Shown here one piece after another: positions 25,829 to 32,571 of a stretch of DNA of 32,571 bases. Under the pieces are notes generated by a model. That model had not been told where the DNA came from. It saw only the letters and a list, made by a program, of their open reading frames with translations, and searched no databases. Numbering within the stretch: position 1 is the first letter of the stretch; every line of letters starts with the position of its first letter. The translations under genes were made by a program, and so were the position numbers. The DNA comes from Tissierellales bacterium (lineage in GTDB: Bacteria > Bacillota > Clostridia > Tissierellales > Tissierellaceae). The stretch covers positions 1 through 32,571 of the forward strand of contig JACIXZ010000013.1 of assembly GCA_014360205.1 (NCBI GenBank), given 5' to 3'.

Positions 25829-26116
25829 ATGGAATTTAATTTAAGTAATATTTTGCTAGCTGGAATTGGCAGTGTAGCCTTTACTTACGAAAAAGCTACT
25901 GAGATTATTGACGAACTTGTAAAAAAAGGTGAGTTAACTGTAAAACAAGGCAAGGAACTAAATGAAGAACTAAAAAGGAAAATGACAAAAAACTTTAGTA
26001 GAGATGCTTTATTGACAAAGGAAGACATAAAAGAAATAATTGCTGAACTTAATTTAGCTACAAAGTACGATATTGAAGAATTAAAAACAAGACTTGATAA
26101 GTTAGAAAACAAATAA
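25829..26116 (+). CDS. Phasin-like small coiled-coil protein
   Basis: This 95-residue protein has a short hydrophobic start (residues about 5-20), then YEKATEIIDELVKKGELTVK, a charged middle, and a C-terminal heptad-like tail (YDIEELKTRLDKLENK). This is the pattern of the small 'phasin family' proteins of Firmicutes, described as granule- or membrane-associated, with unproven function there. ATG at 25829 follows AAAGGAGGCGAT; an upstream in-frame ATG includes that site and is rejected. The UbiB-like gene follows after 48 nt containing a hairpin. The pair is probably an operon. Confidence 0.7.
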   Translation: MEFNLSNILLAGIGSVAFTYEKATEIIDELVKKGELTVKQGKELNEELKRKMTKNFSRDALLTKEDIKEIIAELNLATKYDIEELKTRLDKLENK

Positions 26117-26117
26117 T

Positions 26118-26157
26118 AGAATACCCTGCATTTTGCAGGGTATTCTTCAAATGCAGG
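26118..26157 (+). promoter_or_regulatory. Two mutually exclusive hairpins before the UbiB-like gene
   Basis: Hairpin 1: AGAATACCCTGCA (26118-26130) with TGCAGGGTATTCT (26134-26146), 13 bp and a 3-nt loop, followed by only two T. Hairpin 2: CCTGCATTT (26125-26133) with AAATGCAGG (26149-26157), 9 bp, which covers the start of the AGGTGA binding site of the next gene. Both use the same left arm. Hairpin 1 alone may be an intergenic terminator or RNA-stability element; the switch reading is inference. Confidence 0.45.
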
Positions 26158-26164
26158 TGATAAA

Positions 26165-27754
26165 ATGGATAACACTAAGACAACTTCTAGACTTAGAGAA
26201 ATCATTTCAGTTTTTGTTAAACATGGTTTAAATAATGGAATTCAAGGATTTAATAATCCTTATGAGTTGAGAAAAGCATTTGAAGAACTTGGCCCAACTT
26301 TTGTTAAAATTGGCCAAATATTATCGACACGACCAGATTTGATCCCAAGTTCATATATTGAAGAGTTTAATAAATTGCAAGATGATGTTAAACCTGAAGA
26401 GTTTAATTATTTAAAACCAATCATTGAAGAAGAGCTTAATAAGAATATAGAAGAGGTTTTCATAAAAATATATGAAATTCCTTTAGCTTCAGCATCAATG
26501 GCACAAGTTCATCTTGCATTACTCCTTACTGGAGAGGAAGTCGCTGTTAAGATTCAAAGACCTTACATTAAAGAAAAAATGCTTGGGGATATACATATTT
26601 TAAAGAGAATATCGAGATTTATAAAAAGAGTAATTCCTGAGGACTTAGTGGATATTGACAATGTAATTGAAGAACTTGAAAAAAGCGCTATAAACGAGTT
26701 GAATTTTTTAATTGAAGCAGAAAATATGGATAAGTTTAGAAATTATAATAAAGATGTAAAATATATATATTGCCCTGAAGTTTATAGACATTATACAACC
26801 GAGAAGATTTTGACAATGGGATATGTAAAGGGCATTAAAATATCGGATATAGATAAGATAAATTCAGAAGGTTATGACTTAAATGACATAGCTGTAAAAC
26901 TAGTACAAAATTACATGAAACAGGTACTCGAAGATGGATTTTTTCACGGAGATCCTCACCCAGGCAATTTGATGATTTATAAAAACAGGATAGCATACCT
27001 TGATTTTGGAATAATGGGATTTTTAGAAATTAGTTTGAGAAGAAAGTTCAATGCCCTAATAACCGCTATTGCAATGAAGGACTTGGATATGATGACAAAT
27101 GCTGTTATCAGGATAGGGGATTTTAATTCAGATATAGATAAATTAAATTTAAAAAAAGACATTTCAGTGATATATGACAAATATATTGAGAGTTCACTTG
27201 AAGAGATTGAGTTATCTAAAGTTATGGAAGAAATTTTTAATGTAGCAAAGAAAAATCATATAAAAATGCCAAAAGATATGGTAATTTTTTCTAAGAGTTT
27301 GATCACTATAGAAGGACTTGTGACCATATTAGATCCAACTATAACAATGATGGATATAGTAATTCCATATGTAAAGTCGAAATTAATGAATAGTGATAAT
27401 TTAAAGAAAGAGCTAAAAGAAAATTTATTGGAAAGTTATTTGGCATATAAAGCAGGTCTAAAGATACCGGTGTCTTTGCAGAAATTGATAGAAAAGATAA
27501 ATAATGATGATACCAAGTTGGGATTAAATGTTAAAGATCTTGATGAAATAATTAGCGAAACAAATAGAATGATAAATAGAGTTGTTTTTGCTATCATAGT
27601 TTCTGCAATAATCCTTAGTTCTTCACTTATACTAAATAGAAATTTAGGGCCAAAGATTATGGATATATCGATATTGGGCTTAGGTGGTTATTTATTTGCA
27701 GGTATTCTAGGGTTTTGGCTTTTAATTTCAATTTTAAAATCTGGGAGAATGTGA
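26165..27754 (+). CDS. UbiB/AarF/ABC1 family atypical kinase-like protein
   Basis: This 529-residue protein has a kinase-like fold with the family hallmarks: KIGQ (residues 48-51) in GPTFVKIGQILSTRPDLIP; the alanine-rich loop LASASMAQVH (107-116) in place of a glycine-rich one; VAVKIQRP with K129; HGDPHPGN (261-268); and DFG (280-282). Two C-terminal membrane helices follow (about 470-525). Family members are ATPases that support isoprenoid-quinone or membrane-lipid pathways in aerobes; their role in anaerobic Firmicutes is unknown. The start follows GCAGGTGATAAA. The EamA gene begins 2 nt after its stop. Confidence 0.9.
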   Translation: MDNTKTTSRLREIISVFVKHGLNNGIQGFNNPYELRKAFEELGPTFVKIGQILSTRPDLIPSSYIEEFNKLQDDVKPEEFNYLKPIIEEELNKNIEEVFIKIYEIPLASASMAQVHLALLLTGEEVAVKIQRPYIKEKMLGDIHILKRISRFIKRVIPEDLVDIDNVIEELEKSAINELNFLIEAENMDKFRNYNKDVKYIYCPEVYRHYTTEKILTMGYVKGIKISDIDKINSEGYDLNDIAVKLVQNYMKQVLEDGFFHGDPHPGNLMIYKNRIAYLDFGIMGFLEISLRRKFNALITAIAMKDLDMMTNAVIRIGDFNSDIDKLNLKKDISVIYDKYIESSLEEIELSKVMEEIFNVAKKNHIKMPKDMVIFSKSLITIEGLVTILDPTITMMDIVIPYVKSKLMNSDNLKKELKENLLESYLAYKAGLKIPVSLQKLIEKINNDDTKLGLNVKDLDEIISETNRMINRVVFAIIVSAIILSSSLILNRNLGPKIMDISILGLGGYLFAGILGFWLLISILKSGRM

Positions 27755-27756
27755 AA

Positions 27757-28626
27757 ATGGACAAGAAGAAGATAATATCTATTGTATTTTTATTAATTAC
27801 TGTGTTAGCATGGGGGATATCATTTTTGAGCATTAAAATATCTCTTACAGTATTTCCGCCGGTTAGTTTAGCGTTTTATAGATTTTTAATTGCAGGTGTT
27901 ATACAATTTTTATTAATTAAAATATTAGGTATAAATGAGAAAATAGATAAAAAAGACCTGCCATTGTTAATTGTAGCAGGACTAACAGGTATAACTATTT
28001 ATTATATTTTAGAGAATAACGGTTTGATGAGAATAAGTGCAAATGATGCATCGATTATAGTTGCTATGTTGCCAGTTTTTGCAGCTATAATTGAAAAATT
28101 AATACTAAAGAAAAAAATGAATTTTATTGTTATAAGCGGCATAATATTGTCTATAATTGGTGTATTTCTAGTGATTGGGGCAAAGTTAGAAGGAGGCAGT
28201 TTAATTGGTTATTTATTAATGTTTTTATCTGCAATTTCTTTTGCAATTTACATTGTAGTAACTAAGCCATTATTTCAAAAATATTCTGATATAACAATCG
28301 CATTTTATCAAAGCATTATTGGGTGTATAGGCTTTATCCCATTATTATTTTTTGAAGAAGTTAAATGGGAACTAATGGATTTAAATATATTAATCAATTT
28401 CTTGTTTTTAGCAATAATTTGTTCTGCTATAGCAAATTATATTTATCTGTATGCTTTAAATAATACGTCAGTTTCAGTAGCTTCGATATTTCTAAATTTA
28501 ATACCTGTGGTAACTTTTATCAGCAGCTATATAATATATGATGAAAAATTAAGCAGCATTCAATTATTTGGAGCTCTAATCGTAATTGCATCAGTAACTA
28601 TGGTTACGAATTCAGAGTCTAGCTAA
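27757..28626 (+). CDS. EamA-type (DMT superfamily) transporter, second copy
   Basis: This 289-residue protein has about ten membrane helices and two EamA repeats (first LLITVLAWGISFLSIKISL and FPPVSLAFYRFLIAG; second LLMFLSAISFAIYIVVTK and SVASIFLNLIPVVTFISSYI). The substrate is unknown. ATG at 27757 lies 2 nt after the UbiB-like stop with GGGAG upstream, so it is cotranscribed; the longer in-frame start at 27715 lies within the previous gene. Its last 8 nt overlap the convergent HD-domain gene, and no hairpin terminator is seen between them. Confidence 0.87.
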   Translation: MDKKKIISIVFLLITVLAWGISFLSIKISLTVFPPVSLAFYRFLIAGVIQFLLIKILGINEKIDKKDLPLLIVAGLTGITIYYILENNGLMRISANDASIIVAMLPVFAAIIEKLILKKKMNFIVISGIILSIIGVFLVIGAKLEGGSLIGYLLMFLSAISFAIYIVVTKPLFQKYSDITIAFYQSIIGCIGFIPLLFFEEVKWELMDLNILINFLFLAIICSAIANYIYLYALNNTSVSVASIFLNLIPVVTFISSYIIYDEKLSSIQLFGALIVIASVTMVTNSESS

Positions 28627-29158
28627 ATTTTAGCAAATTTTTTACAAATGATTTTTTTACTAAAGTCCAATGGTAAATTCTATTTAAGTTACTAATGATA
28701 ATTTCTGTTAACGAACAGTATTTGTCTACAAAACACACTATATATGATTCTTTATGTCTGGGCAACTTTAAAGTCAATGGCCACATATGTTTTATTATTA
28801 TATCTTTTTCTAATTCATTTAATTGAAAATTTTCTTCAGCATTTCTTAATGCTATGAGTGGATGAGCAAATCCATGGAGTTTATCCATTGGTTCGTGATT
28901 ATGCCAATCATACAAGAAAAAATCATGTAGAAGACCAGCTCTAGCACATGAATTACAGTCTAGATTTAATTTTTTGCTTATCAAAAAACTTTTATAAGAA
29001 ACGTTTAAACAGTGATTTAGTGTTGTTATATCCCCATGTTGAATATATTCGTTCATAGATTTTACTTTAGGGTGATCAATCAAGTCATATACTGTGTCAA
29101 CATAGTTAAAATAATCTTCATTAACTTTGTTTATTTTTAGAATGGAAATTAAATTCAT
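28619..29158 (-). CDS. HD-domain phosphohydrolase-like protein
   Basis: This 179-residue soluble protein has an HD pattern: H49 in TTLNHCLNVSYKSF, H78-D79 in ARAGLLHDFFLYDWHNH, and H99 in HGFAHPLIALRNAEE, with KHMWPLT further on. These fit a single-domain HD hydrolase often annotated only as 'HD domain protein' in Clostridia; the substrate is unknown. ATG at 29158 follows AGGAGAATTAAA; an in-frame TTG 18 nt earlier precedes the binding site. A TATAAT at 29194-29189 (minus) could be its -10 box, with no clear -35. The 3' end overlaps the convergent EamA gene by 8 nt. Confidence 0.8.
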   Translation of the reverse strand: MNLISILKINKVNEDYFNYVDTVYDLIDHPKVKSMNEYIQHGDITTLNHCLNVSYKSFLISKKLNLDCNSCARAGLLHDFFLYDWHNHEPMDKLHGFAHPLIALRNAEENFQLNELEKDIIIKHMWPLTLKLPRHKESYIVCFVDKYCSLTEIIISNLNRIYHWTLVKKSFVKNLLKFS

Positions 29159-29229
29159 TTTAATTCTCCTATGCAATAATTATTTTCAATTATATTTTAT
29201 CCATCATTACGGAAGATTGCAATAGAAAA

Positions 29230-29253
29230 AAAGCACTGCTTAAGCAGTGCTTT
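29230..29253 (-). terminator. Terminator of the SDR gene (24-bp perfect palindrome)
   Basis: AAAGCACTGCTT followed by its exact complement AAGCAGTGCTTT. On the minus strand a T run continues after it. It overlaps the first two bases of the SDR stop codon (29252-29254). Confidence 0.85.
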
Positions 29254-30019
29254 ATTTAGCTCCCATACCACCATCTACTCTGTAAATGCCGCCTGTCAAA
29301 AATGAGGCTTGATCTGATGCTAAAAAGATTATCATATTAGCGATATCTTCATTAGTAGCATATCTACCTAGAGGGATATTTTTTTCAAACTCTTTTTTAG
29401 CCAATTCACCTTTACCGCCAGTAATTGCATCTTCTATTGATCTCATCATTCTGTTATCGACTGGAGAAGGAGCAACAGCATTAACTCGAATGCCGAATTG
29501 TGCAACTTCTAGAGCCGCTGTTTTAGTTAAACCTACGACTGCATGCTTACTTGCGGTATATGCAGCAAGCCCTGGAGAACCCATTAAACCAGCAACAGAA
29601 GCAGTATTTACAATTACGCCTGATTTTCTAGGAATCATATGTTTAAGAACATATTTCATCCCATTGAATACGCCTTCTACATTTATTCCCATTACCCGTT
29701 TAAAATCATCAATTGGTGTGTCTACAATTGGTGTAACTTTGCTTTCATAACCAGCGTTATTTATTAATATGTCAATTTGGCCAAAAGCTTCAATAGTTTT
29801 TTCTACATAATTTCTTACATCTTCTTCTTTTGATACATCAGCAGGGACGGCAATAAATTGGCCTTCCTTCAAGTTTAAATCTTTTGCTAATTTATTTAAC
29901 TTTTCTTGACTTGTTCCTACAAGAGTAAGTTTTGCACCCTTTTCACTTAGTTGTTTTACAACTGCACTGCCTATGCCACCACTAGCGCCAGTAACAATAG
30001 CTACTTTACCTTCAAACAT
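29252..30019 (-). CDS. Short-chain dehydrogenase/reductase (FabG-like SDR)
   Basis: This 255-residue classical SDR has the cofactor motif TGASGGIG (residues 10-17), NNAG (88-91), and the catalytic S142, Y155 and K159 (YTASK). The C-terminal GGIYRVDGGMG is typical. ADVS at 61-64 is the usual adenine-ring contact, and the region after strand 2 (VGTSQEKL) does not settle NAD versus NADP. The substrate is unknown; the PVDNRMM segment is like 'secondary alcohol dehydrogenase' SDRs rather than housekeeping FabG, but this is weak. The start follows GGGGGT. It stands alone, ending in a palindromic terminator. Confidence 0.88.
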   Translation of the reverse strand: MFEGKVAIVTGASGGIGSAVVKQLSEKGAKLTLVGTSQEKLNKLAKDLNLKEGQFIAVPADVSKEEDVRNYVEKTIEAFGQIDILINNAGYESKVTPIVDTPIDDFKRVMGINVEGVFNGMKYVLKHMIPRKSGVIVNTASVAGLMGSPGLAAYTASKHAVVGLTKTAALEVAQFGIRVNAVAPSPVDNRMMRSIEDAITGGKGELAKKEFEKNIPLGRYATNEDIANMIIFLASDQASFLTGGIYRVDGGMGAK

Positions 30020-30160
30020 AATTTTTACCCCCTATTTATTATTTAATTTCTATATACCCTAGATATAATGAAGTAAACTTTCATAGATAGAATATTAAGA
30101 ACAAGATGTTAATTAAAATCTATTGATAATGCTTACGAAATGCTGTAGTATTATAATAAG

Positions 30161-30181
30161 ATTAATAACATAGTTATTAAT
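30161..30181. promoter_or_regulatory. 21-bp dyad, candidate operator
   Basis: ATTAATAAC and GTTATTAAT flank a 3-nt centre in perfect symmetry. It lies 3 nt downstream of a TATAAT (30152-30157) in the region between the divergent SDR and PF06541-type genes. That placement suits a repressor site. The protein is unknown. Confidence 0.4.
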
Positions 30182-30238
30182 AAATTATGTGATAGAAACA
30201 GTAAGATACATTAAAAAATACTATTAAAGAGGTGAAAT

Positions 30239-31000
30239 ATGGATTATAGGGAGATTTTTTTTGATTATTTTTTGTATTTTATTATTTATTCAATGCTTGG
30301 CTGGGTTGCAGAAGTAGTATTTCATTTATATACTGAAAAAAAGCTTATTAATCGAGGTTTTTTAAATGGTCCATGGTGTCCTATATATGGGACAGGTGCA
30401 ATCATTATGATAACCTTACTAAGCAGATTACCCAACAACCCAATCTTAATTTTCCTAGCAGGATCAATATTAGCTTCCTTAATTGAACTTATAACAGGGC
30501 TGACCCTAGAAAGACTATTTGGGAATAAGTGGTGGGATTATAGTGAAAATAAATTTAATATTAAAGGATATATATCGCTCAAATTCTCAATTTTGTGGGG
30601 AATTGCTACAATAATCTTAATAGATTTCATACAGCCAACTATAGAAATGTTTTTATCAAACTTTAGTTTACCTACACTTGTAATTATTCATAATATAACG
30701 TTAATTGTGTTTGTTGTTGATGTAACTTTAACTATTAGTTCGCTTATAGAGTTGAAAAATATTCTGGCTGAATTAAAAAATATAGCAGGTGAATTAAATT
30801 TGAAAAAAATTCAGGATGAACTATTAAGTAATAAAATTTCAAACTTAGCTATGAGAGTAAAGAATAGACAGATATATTTAATCAAAGTATATCCTAAATT
30901 AACAAAAGACAAACTTGAGAGCTTAGTAGATCAAATTATCGAGATTAAACAAAAAATATATGAAAAACTTGATGAACAAAAAAACAACCCTAAACAATAG
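30239..31000 (+). CDS. PF06541-type (CmpB-like) integral membrane protein
   Basis: This 253-residue protein of the 'putative ABC-transporter type IV' family has YSMLGWVAEVVFHLYTEKKL followed by INRGFLNGPWCPIYGTGAII, then two to four further membrane helices (to about residue 160), with WWDYSENKFNIKGYISLKFS between. The charged C-terminal third is helical and probably cytosolic. Despite the family name no ABC ATPase is encoded nearby, and the function is not established. ATG follows AAAGAGGTGAAAT. Its TAG lies inside the terminator stem shared with the radical SAM gene. Confidence 0.82.
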   Translation: MDYREIFFDYFLYFIIYSMLGWVAEVVFHLYTEKKLINRGFLNGPWCPIYGTGAIIMITLLSRLPNNPILIFLAGSILASLIELITGLTLERLFGNKWWDYSENKFNIKGYISLKFSILWGIATIILIDFIQPTIEMFLSNFSLPTLVIIHNITLIVFVVDVTLTISSLIELKNILAELKNIAGELNLKKIQDELLSNKISNLAMRVKNRQIYLIKVYPKLTKDKLESLVDQIIEIKQKIYEKLDEQKNNPKQ

Positions 31001-31008
31001 GGTTGTTT
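30978..31008. terminator. Bidirectional terminator between convergent genes
   Basis: AAACAACCCTA (30982-30992) and TAGGGTTGTTT (30998-31008) form an 11-bp stem with a 5-nt loop. Seven A at 30978-30984 give a T tract on the minus strand, so it mainly serves the radical SAM gene. Confidence 0.8.
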
Positions 31009-31012
31009 AACA

Positions 31013-32368
31013 TTATCTATTTTGTTTTATTTCTTTATTATTCCATATGTCATCTGCGACACTTGCCCAATTATCAGCTATATTAGAACATTTTTCAAAA
31101 AGCTCCTCTGGCTTTTCTTTATCAATTGGTTGAGTTGAGATTGCACCACTTTCATTAACAATCTCTACTATATAATTCGGATTATCAAGAATAGGACATG
31201 GTCTTAAGTGATTTTCATTGAATGGTTGTCTTTTTTGATAAGCTTTAAATATATTGCTATTTAAAGCCTCAATTAAAGATACATTTTTAATATTTGTATC
31301 CGAGTAATGAACAAATGCACAAGGTTCTACATCCCCATGGGCATTAATGTGGAAATATTGTCTTCCTCCAGCTATACACCCATTTACATATTCACCATCA
31401 TTCCAAAAATCCATTAAAAATATTGGTTTTTCATTTCTAAGAGCATGAACTTTTCTATACATATAAGCTCTTTCATCTGGTCTTACGCAAAGATCAATAT
31501 CAGCATCCTTTCCTATTGGCATATATGTAAATAGCCACACAAAGTAAGCGCCTTTATCTATTAGAAAATCAATAAATTCTTCTGAAACAATTTCTTTGTA
31601 ATTATAATGATGATAACACATAGATGTACCAAAAATTACCCCAGCCTCCTTGAGATTGTCCATCCCTTGAAGGACCTTTTTATAAGTTCCATTTCCTCTC
31701 CTAAAGTCTGTGTCTTTTTCAAAACCTTCAATTGAAATGCCAGGTGCGAAATTACCAACTTCTGCAATTTTTTTCGCAACTTCTTTTGTAATCAATGTAC
31801 CATTAGTAAAACAAGTAAAGTAACAGTCTTGATGTTCTTCACATAATTTGAGAATTTCATTAATCTTAATGAAAGGTTCACCACCAGAGAAAAGGTAAAC
31901 ATATATTCCTAACTCTTTTCCTTCATTTACAATTCTATTCATCGTTTCATATGAAAGATCATCTTTTTGGTCATAGTTTGCTGCCCAACATCCAGTGCAT
32001 TTGAGATTACATCTAGAAGTCGGATCCATCAATATTGCCCATGGTATTGATACTTCTAACTCAGCTTTTTTTTCATTTCTCAATTGAGTACCATATACAT
32101 TTGAATTGATTAAAAAATTATTGATAAATTTTTTTTGACAATTCAAGGTAGTCTGCTCAAAGAATCTGTCTGCTAGTAGTTTCCAATTACTATCTTCATT
32201 GTTTAATGTGTTTCTCATCATATACAGAACTTTTATATCTCTTGGATTTGTTAAGAACTTTTCACTAAGATTTAATATCTTATTGAGATTTTCCTTAGGG
32301 TTTTTGTCTACGTAATTTAAAACTTGATTAACAGCGATGTTTGATGCAAATTGTTTTAAAGAAGTCAT
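31013..32368 (-). CDS. Radical SAM protein with reduced SPASM/twitch-like C-terminus
   Basis: The 451-residue protein has an N-terminal helical region of about 105 residues, then a radical SAM core starting at the [4Fe-4S] motif C120-x3-C124-x2-C127 (RCNLKCTGCWAANY), with YLFSGGEPF (SAM binding). The C-terminal part has GCIAGGRQYFHINAHGDVEP followed by C, matching the first C-x13-G-x4-C part of a SPASM domain, and then only RPCP instead of the full second cysteine cluster. The family is widespread in anaerobes and has no assigned substrate that I can name. No precursor peptide or transporter lies beside it, which argues against a peptide-modifying role. The start follows AGGAGGTACCGAT. Confidence 0.88.
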   Translation of the reverse strand: MTSLKQFASNIAVNQVLNYVDKNPKENLNKILNLSEKFLTNPRDIKVLYMMRNTLNNEDSNWKLLADRFFEQTTLNCQKKFINNFLINSNVYGTQLRNEKKAELEVSIPWAILMDPTSRCNLKCTGCWAANYDQKDDLSYETMNRIVNEGKELGIYVYLFSGGEPFIKINEILKLCEEHQDCYFTCFTNGTLITKEVAKKIAEVGNFAPGISIEGFEKDTDFRRGNGTYKKVLQGMDNLKEAGVIFGTSMCYHHYNYKEIVSEEFIDFLIDKGAYFVWLFTYMPIGKDADIDLCVRPDERAYMYRKVHALRNEKPIFLMDFWNDGEYVNGCIAGGRQYFHINAHGDVEPCAFVHYSDTNIKNVSLIEALNSNIFKAYQKRQPFNENHLRPCPILDNPNYIVEIVNESGAISTQPIDKEKPEELFEKCSNIADNWASVADDIWNNKEIKQNR

Positions 32369-32400
32369 ATCGGTACCTCCTATAATATTATATTTACATT

Positions 32401-32429
32401 ATTATATACACATGATTATTACAATTTAA
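32401..32429 (-). promoter_or_regulatory. Probable promoter of the radical SAM gene
   Basis: On the minus strand a perfect TATAAT (32406-32401), with TTAAAT (32429-32424) at 17 nt as a weak -35, 33 nt before the ATG. Confidence 0.45.
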
Positions 32430-32447
32430 TCATATTTTTAATCATAT
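32425..32447. repeat. Tandem 11-bp direct repeat upstream of the radical SAM gene
   Basis: TTTAATCATAT occurs at 32425-32435 and 32437-32447, a 12-nt period, overlapping the presumed -35 box. ATGATTA (32412-32418) is complementary to the repeat core. A regulator site is possible. Confidence 0.35.
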
Positions 32448-32556
32448 GTAAATGATAAACTGATAATGTAGAAAAATTAGAATCTCAAAATGCACAAATT
32501 TATACATTTTTTCTTGTATAATATTTCTAAAAAGCTTAACTGACAGGAGAGATATT

Positions 32557-32571
32557 ATGCGAAAAGATGTA
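32557..32571 (+). CDS. Start of a gene running off the window (5 codons)
   Basis: ATG at 32557 follows CAGGAGAG at good spacing and reads MRKDV before the window ends. A TATAAT lies at 32517-32522. MRKDV is how some TypA/BipA translational GTPases begin, but five residues cannot establish that. Confidence 0.5.

Noticed and set aside
31013-32368. RiPP-type peptide maturation by the radical SAM protein
   Set aside because: No small precursor ORF or peptide exporter lies beside it within the window, and the SPASM part is incomplete.

Overview
The window is strongly AT-rich. It uses AGA/ATA-type codons and carries strong AGGAGG-like ribosome binding sites. With an NADH-linked [FeFe]-hydrogenase, tryptophanase, a nickel-pincer cofactor operon and an S-layer-homology protein, it looks like the chromosome of an anaerobic, amino-acid-fermenting low-GC Firmicute (Clostridia, perhaps Tissierellales-like; the order is inference). 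No phage, plasmid, CRISPR, tRNA or rRNA was seen. The only mobile element is one complete insertion sequence.

Layout. 1-3326: the tail of an unknown gene, then a UvrD-type helicase fused to a RecB-like nuclease with a four-cysteine, Fe-S-like pattern (AddA/AdnB-like). 3327-3948: no confident gene, but a hairpin and apparent gene debris. 3949-7308: an acetyltransferase followed by larE-larB-larC, the complete maturation set for the nickel-pincer nucleotide cofactor, without larA. 7389-8202: a ClpP-like membrane serine protease gene broken by a frameshift in a run of nine A. 8383-9717: an NCS2/NAT-type purine permease. 9764-13804 (minus): hydCBA, a trimeric hydrogenase of the electron-bifurcating type, with a good Rex-like operator over its -35 box. 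14051-18193: response regulator, sensor kinase, HD-domain protein and tryptophanase, all in one direction. 18342-18944: Mn-type superoxide dismutase behind a Fur-like box.

18985-20675 is an ISLre2-family element with terminal inverted repeats and an 8-bp target duplication. Its transposase ribosome binding site can be locked in a 19-bp hairpin that forms only in transcripts entering from outside. Next come an SLH-domain exported protein, a remnant of an EamA transporter C-terminus (21762-21878), class II fructose-bisphosphate aldolase, a small zincin, and a divergent pair: a PLP aminotransferase and an EamA transporter. A phasin-like small protein is followed by a UbiB/AarF-type kinase-like protein and a second EamA transporter. 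The right end holds an HD-domain protein, an SDR oxidoreductase, a CmpB-type (PF06541) membrane protein, a radical SAM protein with a reduced SPASM-like tail, and the first five codons of another gene.

How the genes fit together. Tryptophanase yields pyruvate and ammonia. The hydrogenase would re-oxidise NADH and ferredoxin made in such fermentations, and the Rex-like site would link its expression to the NADH/NAD+ ratio. The lar operon must supply its cofactor to a LarA-type enzyme encoded elsewhere. Superoxide dismutase and its metal-type box fit oxygen/metal stress. The rest is ordinary housekeeping and transport. All functions are read from sequence motifs by eye; no database search was run.
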